Below are positions 12,855-23,992 of a DNA stretch of 64,000 nt, piece by piece. The translations under genes were made by a program, and so were the position numbers. Under the pieces are notes generated by a model. That model searched no databases. It was not told the DNA's origin and saw nothing but the letters and a program-made list of their open reading frames with translations. Location: the NCBI GenBank assembly GCA_003427395.1, contig BFEA01000797.1, positions 468,403-532,402 on the forward strand, read 5' to 3'. Source of the stretch: Chara braunii. Taxonomy: Eukaryota; Streptophyta; Charophyceae; Charales; Characeae. Position 1 is the stretch's first letter. Each line of letters starts with the position of its first letter.

Positions 12855-14498
12855 TTACTGTCTCATCTTCCAAATCACTCTTGAGAATAAATTTGCTCTT
12901 CCTTCCTTGTTCATTTTTCCTATGCGGAAGCTCTGGTTCTGGGTCATATCAAGAATATTAATAAGATATTCCTCAGTCTTCCTTCTTTTCTTTTCCTCTA
13001 TCATCTGAGGCGTCAAGCGTTCTTGAAGGTTTCTCACTTCACCAAGCACGACACTGGGATCCATGACGAGTTCTGGAGGTAGATCACCATCAAATGACAT
13101 CATGTTGGCCAGAAAGCGAGCAGTTTCATTAGAAGGAGATTCTACAAATTCAGAAGGGTTCTGAGAAGTAAAATTCCCTTCTAATGGAGGCTCACTTGTA
13201 GAAGCCTCGTCAAACGCATCCGCTGTCAATATTAAGGATTGTAGAGACAACTCAATCGCGGTATGAGGGTCACTTGTTTCCTGTACTTATTCACTAGGCA
13301 ACTCATCAATAAGAAAATGAACATTTACATTAACCTTCCTCTTCTTCTTCTTCTTCTTCTTCGTCTTTTCATCATGTTTAAGAGCAAGAAGTCTCATACC
13401 TCCTGGATGTCTGGGGTCCAACTTGTTCCATGAACTATCACAGACATGACCCATTGCATCATTTTTTGTCACCCCACTCCTTACATCCTCCTCAAGAGGC
13501 CTGCAATAGGTGGTGCTGTGACTCCCTTCACCACAATAGTAGCAGACAAAACTCTTCTTAGGACGGTCATCATACTTTTTTCTTTCTCTGTTTCCTCTGT
13601 CACCATTCCCTTCATTCTTTCTGGATTTCGAGGAGTCTCATTTCTTACCATAACCCTCATCACCATCATCATCGTCTTCCTCTTAACTTTCAACTTTCTT
13701 CTTTCCTCTGTCATCCACAGCATGGTTTGCAGGCATTGCAGACATGTAGTTAGTCATCACTCTCTGAATATTATTTTCAGCACTGAGATTGTTCCCTCTG
13801 TTCATACCATTCTCAGTCTCCCAGTCCTTGGCCAATGTACTGATCTGATCCAGTGACAATTTCTTATGAGAAACTGTAGGTAGAGTTATAACAATTGCAA
13901 CCATTTCATCCCATTTGAGATGGTAGTGTTGAGCTTGATTAAGAACTGCCTGTCTTTCAGTGTCAGTAAAATTTGTCAAAAATATATGGCATATCTGAGT
14001 TTCGTCCAAATATGAGATTCTTCTTGCTGTTCGGATGAAGGTATGAAGAAAAACATTGAAAGTGTCATACTTAGCTCTTCTGACGTTAAGTAAATCCTTG
14101 GTTGTAGTTGGAACTGAGTCTTTCTCAAATTTATTTTTCATTCTCTCTTTCACCTCTTCCCATGTAGTGACCTCTTCCATCAACTCCTGAACAACCAACC
14201 TCGAGTCAGTGTCACAGTAAGATAGAAGGTGCTTAATCCGTTGCTTATCTATCCAGCCATAACTGAGCCCAAATAACTCATACTCGTTCAGGAAATCGTT
14301 TACTTGAGCTCCTCTGAAACATAGAATTCTCTCATCTGGTCTCTTTGATCTTGCGATATTTGATCCTCCTTTGATTGTGTCGACTCTCTCGACCAATTCC
14401 CGTATAACCCCAACCAAGGCCTCTTCATTGGTCCCTGCAGATGAGCTAGGTCTTGAACGACCTGCCATCTTGACCATAGACTTTCCCAGATACTTCAT
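12855..14498 (-). pseudogene. Gag polyprotein of giant element, CCHC knuckle present, several stops
   Basis: A single minus-strand frame from an ATG at 14498 (MKYLGKSMVKMAGRSR) to 12855, broken by stops at 13683-13685, 13638-13640 and about 13287. Residues 1-271 form a Gag capsid-like region, including SYGWIDKQRIKHLLSYCD and WEEVKERMKNKF, then RISYLDETQICHIFLTNF. The downstream nucleocapsid part has an intact zinc knuckle, CYYCGEGSHSTTYC (13503-13544), followed by a poly-lysine run and an acidic C-terminal extension. Gag packages element RNA into particles. The stop spacing shows neutral decay rather than programmed recoding. The intact knuckle and the HIFLTNF..TERQAVL helix make the call secure. 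Confidence 0.85.
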
Positions 14499-14801
14499 TC
14501 TCTCTTTCTGTCACTCTTATCATCTTTTTCCTTGTTCTTCAATCTCTCACTCTTCTCGCAAGGGATACAGACTCGTTTCTCTCTTCTCTTGTTTGCTCTA
14601 CCCCTTGTGAATTTTGTACATAAAAAGTTTATGCAATAATAGACTGGTAGTAATCAAAGGCAAAACAATCCTTCTCAGCCTTTCAATGTAATCCTCAATC
14701 AACTCTCTTTCATCGTCCTTACTCAATCTTCTATTATACCCCTTTACTGTACCACGAATCATAAAAGTCAAGTCTATAATCTCATAATCAAATTGTATTG
14801 C
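14499..14801. other. Spacer between tandem-repeat ORF and gag
   Basis: About 300 bases of pyrimidine-rich (plus-strand) sequence. No conserved coding frame or motif seen. Confidence 0.5.
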
Positions 14802-15600
14802 TTACAACCCGTTGCTGATCCTTCTGGCGAGAGAGACTCGTTTCCTGGAAGTGTGGTATGATATTCTCTCAACAGTTCTCACTTTCACCACCTTTATTAA
14901 ATAACTTATCTCAGTCTGATCAGTGACAATTCTCAGGGCAGAATCTCTCATTCGGTCAAAGAAAGGCTGCAAGAACTCAAGCTCATCCAGGGTAGAAAGA
15001 TTCCTGTCAAAGATCCGAAGAGTCCCTTCTATCTTTATTATTCTTTTTTCCAATACAACCCCAAATGTTAACTGTTCAACCAAGCTGGGCATCGTAAACC
15101 ATCATAGGAAACACCTGAAAGATAGATCTCAGGCTGGACATAATCAGGAATTTCGAATCTGTGCTCAAAGGTACTCAAAAGCAGGGATTTTATCATCACA
15201 GTAGAGTCTTTCTCCCTTGCTCTACCAATCTCAGCAATAGCCTCCAGCAGAGGCATCCAATCTCTTCTGTCTTCAAATCCCTCAGCAATTGAGAACTCAG
15301 CGAGCCTTTCAAATTCCTTTACTCTCACTCCCCATATTACTTTCCTTCTTAGCTTCTCTAGCCATTCTTTTGTCCATACGTCCCTTTTAAATACTCCAAG
15401 TAGTCAACTTCCTCCTCTAGACAGGTAGAGGAGTAAACCTTCACATCCAAACTGTCAGAATTCAGGAATTTAACTACAGGAATATGAAATATTATATGTC
15501 ATTTCCCACAAGTTTCATGCCTCAGGATTACAAAGGGATTATCATACCCTACCACCTCATAAAGTTTACCTCTCACAGTATTTATCCTGACTACCGAGAG
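14802..15600 (-). pseudogene. Upstream ORF of giant element, 3' part with degenerate repeat copy E
   Basis: Decayed minus-strand coding sequence continuing the tandem-domain ORF. Repeat copy E shows LYEVVGYDNPF, then SLDVKVYSS (aligned to the YDxRxYV motif, Leu codon at 15448-15450) and EEEVDYLEYLKG, followed by RRDWMPLLEAIAEIGR (Trp at 15257-15259). The motif-to-Trp distance of 191 nt matches the other copies. After a frameshift near 15090 the protein continues as LVEQLTFGVVLEKRIIKIEG...QTEISYLIKVVKVRT to a stop at 14802, possibly a sixth, very diverged copy. Function unknown. Confidence 0.55.
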
Positions 15601-15602
15601 TA

Positions 15603-16019
15603 TTATTCTTGGACTCTCTTCACTTTCCATACAAGATCTATAATGACTGACCAATTGTGTCGTGAGAATTTAAGTTCCTCAATAGGTGGAGATGAAATCC
15701 CAACAAAAGGTCTGACATAAGTACTAAAGGAGAAACTCTCTCCCTCTCGCTCTAGCCTTCTCTTCTCATCATGTACAAGGTTCGACGCTCGTTGCCAACA
15801 CGCACCTTTTCTACACTCTTCAAATCTTTGTTTCGGTACATAAATCCCAATATCGTACTCATCAAGATCAATAAAATAACAGGTAAAAACATACAGATTG
15901 TCCTGCTCTCGCCCTGGTTTCTTTATGACCTCATACCTCACGTTCTTATAGGGGATTATGACTCTACTCGTTATAGAATTAAGGAAACTTAACAGTTTAT
16001 CTGATTCAACCTTACTCAA
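15603..16019 (-). CDS. Upstream ORF of giant element, tandem domain copy A
   Basis: An uninterrupted 138-codon minus-strand frame, the best preserved copy of a repeated domain of about 125-140 residues. Key positions: FLNSITSRVIIPYKNVRYEV near the start, YDIGIYVPK (Tyr codon 15855-15857), a central CWQRASNLVHDEKRRLERE helix, and FSRHNWSVIIDLVWKVKR near the end (Trp 15651-15653). The same order is seen in copies B, C, D and E. No known enzyme motif, zinc finger, signal peptide or membrane segment is visible. It lies between the 5' LTR and gag, where Ogre-type elements carry an extra ORF1. I do not recognise the family. Confidence 0.6.
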   Translation of the reverse strand: MSKVESDKLLSFLNSITSRVIIPYKNVRYEVIKKPGREQDNLYVFTCYFIDLDEYDIGIYVPKQRFEECRKGACWQRASNLVHDEKRRLEREGESFSFSTYVRPFVGISSPPIEELKFSRHNWSVIIDLVWKVKRVQE

Positions 16020-16081
16020 CCCTCCACGACCTCTTATCAGTCTATGTCAAGGTTTCTCTCTTGAGGGTATATAGCGTCGAC

Positions 16082-16460
16082 TCATTTGACTCTTTGGTCT
16101 CGTTTCACTTTAAGAGCAAACTCAACCACCGCAGACCAATTTTCTCTTGACAAATTTATATCGGGCAAGGGAGAAGCTAAAAATCCCTCAAAGACAGTGA
16201 AGTTCTTATTTTCCCTCACAAATCTCTCTTTCTCTTTCAGTACAACCTCTTCAGCAAATCCCCAGCATCTCTCATACACTGCTTCAATACTTCTTTCTTT
16301 TGGGACATAAATTCTTACATCATACACATTAAGGTCCGTGAAATAAAATGTTAGTACTTATAATCGTTCCTGCTCTCACCCGCTCTCGACCATCTCATAT
16401 GTGACAGCCTCATATGAGAATACATCCTTCTTACTTAGAGAGTGTTTAGTGACTTTAGGA
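16082..16460 (-). pseudogene. Upstream ORF of giant element, tandem domain copy B
   Basis: Aligns with copy A from SKKDVFSYEAVTYEMVESG onward. Two stops, TGA at 16376-16378 and TAA at 16358-16360, fall in the segment matching GREQDNLYVF of copy A. It then reads VLTFYFTDLNVYDVRIYVPK, a CWGFAEEVVLKEKERFVREN helix and LSRENWSAVVEFALKVKRDQ (Trp at 16136-16138), ending at a stop at 16082. Copies A and B are the most similar pair. Confidence 0.6.
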
Positions 16461-16564
16461 CATACTCGACCTTATCTTGGTTTGGGCCTGAACCTCTGCC
16501 AAATTTTGACTTTCTCTGTCCGGTTTCCTCTGCTGAAACCTCTTTAGTTCTCATGACCACCTTT

Positions 16565-16957
16565 TCATTTCTCCCACGTCAGTACCATGCTGATAATTGA
16601 CAACCAGTTAGTCCCATCACAATAGCTGTCCGGAATATGAGGGATCAGAACAATCTCATACGTTAATGGCATTACACCCCATTCCACTCTTTTTTTTTGC
16701 TTGATTAGGTCTGCTTTCTCATCATAAAGATATTGGATCACAATTCCCCAGAGCCAATTAAAGGTTTCGCCTTCGTCAAAGTCTCCCTTCTTGACATAAG
16801 GACGGATATCATAGATATCTCCCTCCAAGCAGCGAGTCAGCACTACGCTGATGGCCGAATTGCCAGAACGGTAGACCCAACAATGCTCATATTGATAGGG
16901 AAATATCCCTTTGGTAGTCACTTTCGAGAGCTTTTTCAATGCATCAGAAGTTAGCAT
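16565..16957 (-). CDS. Upstream ORF of giant element, tandem domain copy C
   Basis: Open for 130 codons. Reads LKKLSKVTTKGIFPYQYEH near the start, GDIYDIRPYVKKG (Tyr 16811-16813), an NWLWGIVIQYLYDEKADLIK helix and GTNWLSIISMVLTWEK at the end (Trp 16604-16606). More diverged from A and B, but with the same motif order and spacing. A short frame this well conserved among decayed neighbours supports former coding function. Confidence 0.6.
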   Translation of the reverse strand: MLTSDALKKLSKVTTKGIFPYQYEHCWVYRSGNSAISVVLTRCLEGDIYDIRPYVKKGDFDEGETFNWLWGIVIQYLYDEKADLIKQKKRVEWGVMPLTYEIVLIPHIPDSYCDGTNWLSIISMVLTWEK

Positions 16958-17902
16958 TCTTGATGAAGTCTTTGAGCTCTTGATTCTTTCTTTCCCTTCT
17001 CAATGTTCCAAGGACATCATAGGCTCATGACGCATACCTGAGATCAAGCCCGATTCTGTCCGGTCCATAATATCAGTCTCCTTCTCCAGACCAGTGTGGT
17101 ACCTCACACAAGGAAAGATAAGACTCAGTTAGCAACCAAACTTTCTTAAGAGAGTAATGACTCAAGAAAAAGTTATAAAATGAGTCTGGAAAATTTAGAA
17201 TTTGTCAACAATTCTCAAGGCCTAATCAAAGTTCAAAACCGTTTTGCTGACCAAGGCTCGCTCCGGACACGAAAATTTTTCATGTCCCCGGCAACGGTGT
17301 TATTTTTGTCGTATTTTTTCCAGTCGGACCACTTCAAACGACAGGAAAGCCAACAGGCCATGACACAGGATTTTGGATGCGCTTACAATAAATAAAATAA
17401 ATTAAATAAAGCAAATCCCTTCCTGTTGTGTGTATCCGGCTTCGAGCGAAACCCTTCAATTGCGATCTTCGTCCGTCCCCGGCCTTAGGAATCTTTTATT
17501 TTGATTCGGAATAGTGGAGAATCATGCAAATAATAATCATGAAATGCTGATATGTTATGCATGCATCAATTTTGTTGGCCTACTAATTTTGAGAACCGTG
17601 ACAAAATCATCAAAGAGTACAGCCATCAAACAAAAACAACAATGCATGAAGCAAGACTGACTGACTCGAGCAATGACAAGGTTAAATGAGGGAAAAATGA
17701 GAACTCATAATAGTCTCAGGAAGTACATATGGAAGAGAGCATGACCAACACCAATTAAGAGTCCTCACTCATCCCTCTGAACTTCACACTCAATCTCTCA
17801 TTTTGCTGTATGTCGTTTGGGCTTCTTGCCATATCTCCCTACTCTCTGAGGGTGTGGTCTCTATATGTAAAGCCACCTGAAGCCTGCAAGCTCTGAGTAT
17901 TC
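16958..17902. other. Interruption between domain copies C and D, with tRNA-Asp PBS-like site
   Basis: About 0.95 kb of AT-rich sequence without recognisable coding frame. The minus strand at 17287-17304 reads ACACCGTTGCCGGGGACA, close to the tRNA-Asp primer-binding site of many plant gypsy elements (TGGCGCCGTTGCCGGGGA). It may be an intron, an untranslated segment, or the remains of another insertion. No second copy of 17305-17760 is seen elsewhere in the window. Confidence 0.45.
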
Positions 17903-18445
17903 TCATCCAAGGTACATGACCCGAAAGTCAATCATGGAGCAAAACTCTTCCCATAATGTAGGTAGATAAGGTCTGGAGAAGATTCCCCGTCTGAGATGCT
18001 CGAACTCTGAAGGCTCTGTCAAAGCCTGATAGTCAATCCGTGTTGGCGAGATGTACCTCTTTGCCAGATCCACGAGTTCGCCCCAATAAAAGTCGTCGGT
18101 GAGGGTGAAAGGTACCGGAGGCTTGGGGTAGTCTATGGTCCGTAGCTGTGGATCAGTTTAATACCACTCCCATCAAGCTCCCTTTTCTCTCTCTTCAAGG
18201 TACCTGGCTGTTGTGACCCAGATTGAATCGAAGTTCTCATGTGCCTCTTTTCCCTTCCTCACATAGGACCTCAGATCATAAACAGCGTCGCCTGCAAAAC
18301 TGGCGAGGACGACAAAGACTGATAGATCTCTTTGTCTGAAGCCTTCTGCGCTGACGTATCTGTATTGGAAAGCATCTTTGGAAGCAATCTTGTTGAGATT
18401 GGCCCGTACAACCTCTCGGACTGAGAATGACTGGACTGCAGTCAT
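17903..18445 (-). pseudogene. Upstream ORF of giant element, start and tandem domain copy D
   Basis: Begins at an ATG (18445) only 41 bases from the 5' LTR copy, in context AGCACATGAC. The frame runs 181 codons to TGA at 17903 with two internal stops (TGA 18173-18175 and TAA 18158-18160). Motifs: NLNKIASKDAFQYRYV, DAVYDLRSYVRKG (Tyr 18278-18280), DSIWVTTARYLEEREKG, then PVPFTLTDDFYWGELVDLAKRY (Trp 18083-18085). After the domain it continues through YISPTRIDYQALTEPSEFEHLRR. It is the first repeat copy in transcription order. Function unknown. Confidence 0.6.
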
Positions 18446-21400
18446 GTGCTGATGCTGGCTAAAGAAAACTGAGCTCTTAACTCCTTATCGTGAGCTATGC
18501 CTCGATGTCTGATACGCTAGAGGACTAACCGTTTGCTGATTGATAGGTGATTGGATGCTGATTGATAAGTGCTTGAATGCTGATTGATAGGTGATTGAAT
18601 GTTGATTGATAATTGCTTGAATGCTGATTGATCCAATTGTTGTTCGTGTTTCGTTGATGTATTGTGTGCCCAGTCGTGATCTGTTTCTGAAACTGGCTCG
18701 TTTTCTCTAACCTGTTTCTGCCTGATGTTAACTCGCCTCTCTCGGAATTGATGGCTAACCCCTCTTATTGATTTCCAATAACCTTCCTCCTTGCTTCCTC
18801 AACGGATCATACCGATGAGAAGGTGTTCTGCAGTCTTCCGTCAATTCTATGAATATAGTAGGTATATTCTATCTTTGCATGACTCCTTACTAGCGTCAAA
18901 GCATGTTCCATCATAAGCATAGTTTGAAGTTGAAGGTTCTCAATTACGCTGTCTTCCCGACTTCCGGTTTGGCCCAGGTGCAAAGTGCAGGTCACTCTCT
19001 ATGTGTCATTACTTTCCATTTCTTTGTGGAGGCGATTCGCACTGCTTCTCGGTTATAATGTTAGGAGGTTTGGAGTATGAGAAGTTACCCGCTTTGAATT
19101 GTTGCTAACAGTGATCAATCTCAAGTTTTGTCTCAGATAGTATGCAAAGGTTCATCGGTCACTAGCTACTTCCTTTCGAGAGTTATGCAGGGTATTTAGC
19201 CACGACTCTCACACACATTCAGTATTACATGCTATTGGGGGTTACTGTTAACCAAGTAAGGTGCATAACGTGACTGACCAACTCTGTCTGTTGCACAAAT
19301 CTCTGGCTGATGATAGCTCTCGCTAGCAAGGGCTTACTGGGAAGGTGCATGAACAGGAACTGTCAGTGTCTCATACAAGATTTGCCCGAGTGTTGTTGCC
19401 TTTGCCTCACAGATCTTGTTTGCTGTCTGGCATAGGAGAAAATCCCCAGAGATTACTAGAAATAGTAGACTAACCAAGATGATTGTGGAATATAAGTCTA
19501 TCATGCAGGCTCATAAGCTATATAGGCGGGCTGAGTGACATGCGAGACGTTGTTAGTGAAAGTTGATCAGGACACTGATCCCCAGCGAGACAATAGACAG
19601 TTACCCAAGGTGGGGTGGGAAATACTTGTCAGAGCCATCCCAATTGATTTTCAGACCGAGCTGTGTATCCTCCCATGTAGTTCCTCACTAGTCATCAGCC
19701 ACTCGAAGCCTACCTCACAATGGACTCCCTTCATGTGAGTTTTCTTAGAACTCTGGGCGCGAGTTCGACCCTTTCATCGGGTAAACTGGGGGGCGAGATT
19801 CGTATATAGATGCCAAAAGGGGCAGTTTACTCAGTTGAGACTAAGTCCTTGAAAACAACAATCACGGACCGGAAACCGGTGTATCTGCTTCTCAACGGGT
19901 TCAGATGCAAGACCTATCTGTGCTAGACACTGCAGGCACGAATGCACAACTGAGCCAGGGTCTGCCAAATTACTATGAATACAGACGTGCTTGCTCTTCT
20001 TTTGGCGAAGAGTGCAACGGTAACTCTTGGTTACATTCAAAAGATAAGGCCCTACGAAGAGGAACAACTCAAATATCAACCAAGCAATCCTGAACACCAA
20101 ATGAGCATTGGCATCACGTCAGAAATCACTCAATAGTCAACACACGTGAGAGGATAACTCTCAAGTGAAGTAAGAAGTGATCTTGGGTGAAGGTAGGATG
20201 GTAGTTCCCCCAAAATCTTCGTATTTTGACCCTCCAATTATTTCCCAACCTTCCACAAAGTTTAATCATCAATCCCATAAACCCTTTCTTATTTTCATTC
20301 CTCGTCCTTCCCTTTTTCCCCAATTCTCTCCCACGTTTTTCACCTCCATACTCTGCCTCAAAAACAATGATCACAACCTAAGTAATTAGTTTACCAGCGA
20401 ACCCACCTATGAGAACTTGACTCCACTTATTAATAGTGGCTTTAGGAATCAGCGAGAGAATAAAGCAACCGTACTCGTGTCACTACCATCGACCAGCATA
20501 GTGGTAGTCGGATCACGTCCGTTGTCGTGCAAACAGCTGCATGAGCTTAACGAGCACCTGCCTTACGGTCAAAAGAAAGAAAAGGGTAATACTAAAAGGA
20601 AAAAGTTACCAGCCGGTAGCAATCAACGTAGAATACGAAAACGCTTGGGATGGTAACTTTGGGTGTCAAGATTCATCCCAAATTAAGATTGTGCCACAAA
20701 AAAAAAAAGAAACAAGCTTAACCTCTAGCAATGACCACCTGCCTGGCTTAGACGCTGCACCTTCAACTATCACGCCATGACCTCATCAACGCCTTGGAGA
20801 GGAATGATTGTCAATATGGGGACAAGCACCCATAGCAACAGAGTGCAAGAAGCGATCTCATCCAGGAGGATAACGTGACAGTAGAGATCAGCCTTTGTGG
20901 ATCGGGTTAAAGGCGTCGATGTGCTCGACTGAGCCGCTCTGCATTTCGATCAATAGTTCATAGAACTCTCCCCTCACATTAGTGACAGGACCCTTTGACT
21001 TCCCTCTCTCCTATGCATCTCATACGTGTCCCAGTCTTGCTCTCCTCTAGTCCTTATTAGTCGCTTGACTGCCGCACGACTCCATCCAGTAGTATTGATC
21101 TCTCCGCCTTTGTTTTCAAGCCCTAACAATCACCGTCATAAGATGTAGCCAGTACAACAGACCATGCATGAAAGTGTCCACGAGCCATGGCCAACAAACA
21201 CAAGGACATTTCATACTCAGAGAACTCGTGCGCCTCGCTTCGCAGGTCCCCCGTGCACGTCACTCTCACCACCGCCCATAAGCACTTCGCGTTCTTAGAC
21301 GCGTCATTATCATCTCTACCTCCTCGCCCCTCTTCTCGTAACGCCTTCCCCCCCCCCCCATATGCTCACGTCTCTCCTCACTACCTCCTCTTTGCAGTGC

Positions 21401-23031
21401 CACAGATGAAGATCGTAGCGAGGGGTTGATGTCAACCTTTGGGCCCAAACGTGCCTCGCAGGAAGCGTACTTTCACTCGCCGCCCAACCTCTTTGTTGTC
21501 GTTCCTGATCACCAATGAGTGTAGGCTAAGCGTTCGCCCCCGACCATCTCTGCACCAGTGGTGGAGGGTAGTCAGACGCGCAGGGAACAGTGGGACACAC
21601 ACCCGTGCGGACGTCAACAGTAGTCTTTCTCTTTCGGAGGACCCATGCGCCCGATCTCTCTCTCTCTCTCTGTCTCTATCTCTGGGTCCAACACACGAGC
21701 ATAACCACCTCACGCTTTTGCTGCTTTAGCCTCTTTCCCTCAGACTGCAATCAGCTCCCTCGATCTGGCTCTCAAGCATGTCGCATTAACTTCTTGCACG
21801 CGAGTGTCAAGTTGGCGTCAACACTCCAAGCATACCAGCTGGTCTCCGCTAGTGTCCGCGCCACGTGTGTCTTCGTACCGCGTGTCAGCCTCCGTATATC
21901 CCCTCTGAGTCCCACACGCCTCTCTCGTGAAACTGCCTCTCCGTCTCAGTCCCTTCGCTGAGTTGAATTGGCCTCAGGACCGTCCTCTACGGACTCCGCG
22001 GGCGGGTGTTCTTTCCTCCATTGCTCCAGTCCATGCCACGACTGTGTCTGCGCGTCGCTAGCTTTGGACTCGACCATTGAGTCCCGGAACAGCTCCTGCT
22101 GCTCTCGCTCAGTAGTACTTGTGGTAGTTTCTTCCTCGTGGTAAGTGACCGTGACCTTCAGGGCCGCGGTTACTCCGTCCCTTCTCTACCTCCGCTCGGC
22201 TCGATCCCGAGCCTCAGTAACCACGCTCTGGACTTTCTTGTCCTCCCGCATTTCTCGCTCCTTCCCCCCGTAAACGTTGATCTTTAGTCTAGCCAGCCCG
22301 TCGCTTTTGGTGTAACTCAGGCAGACATCCACCGTAGCTCCCTCTTCGCGCATGGGCTCCCAGCCCCAGTAGAACCTTAAATGCCCTGGCCTATAGCCAA
22401 AAAGGTCGTTGCTCCGCGCCATAGCCATCTTCCGCTAGGAATAGCCACAGCCGATACCCGACGCACGCGTGCACAGTAGGTCTACCAACTCACCTCACCA
22501 TCCTACCTTCCAATTCATGCGAGCTTTAGCCAACCCAGGCAGTCAAGAGCCGAGGGCCTCAGCTCACTGCCACTAGCTCTCACCAACGAGTAACAGCAAG
22601 TGCACCCTCTGCGCTCTAGTGAAGAAGAACGGGAGACCACTTTCTTTTATAGAAAGTAGAAGTCCAGCGTTCACTGCATCTCATCCTATAGATCAACAGT
22701 CAGCGCACGGTGGTCCCATAACGGATCCCAGCCACCAGATTTTCCCCTCAAGAGAAGCCCTCGAGCTGTTGTCGTCGGGTACCCGCGTCCGATGGCAAGG
22801 AGGGGGTTCACGACCTCCTACAGGGGGTGATGAACTTCCTACCGAAGCGGCCCCGGGTGCCCCTATTTTGGGGTTCTGCACTGATCGCGACCCGCCGATT
22901 AGACTCACAAAATTGGGAAACGTAGGGCCTGACAGTCTAGGCCATCAGACTATTCGGGTTCGAATTCGAACTGTTGACGACCATTCCCGCGAAGTAACTA
23001 CAGTCAAAAGAAAGCCGCATGTGAGAGTTAA

Positions 23032-23092
23032 ATAATAATAACAATAATAATAATAACAATAATAATAATAACAATAATAATAATAAAGAAAA
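23032..23092. repeat. (AAT)n/(AAC) compound microsatellite
   Basis: Repeats of AATAATAATAAC, specific to the right LTR; the left LTR has an A-rich stretch at the same place (about 5270-5335). Confidence 0.9.
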
Positions 23093-23122
23093 GAACGAAA
23101 ACGTAACGACAGAGTGACTAGA

Positions 23123-23242
23123 GGCCGTCAGATTTCCCCGAATTAAGGCCGTCAGATTTCCCCGAATTAAGGCCGTCAGATTTCCCCGAATTAAGGCCGT
23201 CAGATTTCCCCGAATTAAGGCCGTCTGATTTCCCCGAATTAA
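23123..23242. repeat. 24-bp minisatellite, 5 copies, only in right LTR
   Basis: Five perfect or near-perfect units starting GGCCGTCAGATTTCCCCGAA. The left LTR has one unit (5363-5386). The array therefore expanded after insertion. It has no spacers, so it is not CRISPR-like. Confidence 0.95.
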
Positions 23243-23992
23243 GGCTGACAGTTAATTTTTCTTTTTACATTTCATTTTTCTTTCTTGTTTTCTTTGCTTA
23301 GCCCCCCTTTTCTCTGACAACGACCACCGCTCCAAGCACCTAACCCATAACTTGGCCAAGGGGCAATCGACTTGTAGCACAAAACACCTCGTCGGTCTGT
23401 TTACCTCCGCGTCCCTGGGCGAACTCGGCGGCTACCACGGCCACAGGCCGGTAGTGCTCTGCTGTACAGCAGGGCGCCAAACCTGCGTGGACCAATGGAA
23501 AGTCCAATGGCGCACCTTTTGCTAGGAATGACACCAACCGGACCGGTCCACTACGAAGTACCACCCAGACATTCCAGGAGCAACGCGAAGGCTCAGGAAT
23601 GACACCGCGAAGGAACGAGTACAGAGTAGGAGCCTGGCACACAGGAGGGCTGGGACACCGCGCACTCCGACAGCGTCCTTATTTTAGGTAGAGTAAGTAT
23701 AAAATTATTATATTTTACGACCGTACGTCCGTGCGGCATTACCAAATATGGGAAGAAAACCGGTCACGCTGCTGGTTCTTACCGCCGGATCTCATATGCC
23801 GCAGGCGTCAGGTCTTAGGTTCAAAAAGTTTTGGTCTCTCAGTCATAGGTCAAGTTCGAACAAACTTATGGCAGATAACCCATTTCAGCAAGTTTTGAAG
23901 TCCGAATAACCATTTACTAAGTCGGACATAGTCCGACATTTAAACTACCGGGCAGATACCCTTGTCAGGGTTTCTGCCCCGACACCGGGATG

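Larger units (their letters stand above)
18486..23672 (-). repeat. 5' LTR (right copy) of giant gypsy-type element
   Basis: Direct repeat of 1-5866. Its inner boundary is at or just left of 18486 and cannot be fixed because the left copy is cut there; its outer end is ...CTCCGACA at 23672, after which the two copies diverge. The conserved minus-strand TATA box is at 22644-22651, suggesting a roughly 1-kb U3 and a very long R/U5. Private changes are a five-fold 24-bp array (23123-23242), an AAT-rich microsatellite (about 23032-23092) and loss of about 700 bp relative to the left copy near 19997. LTRs of 5 kb are typical of Ogre-like giants. The divergence means the insertion is old. Confidence 0.78.

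Noticed and set aside
23123-23242. CRISPR-like array.
   Set aside because: Head-to-tail 24-bp units with no spacers, inside a eukaryotic LTR.
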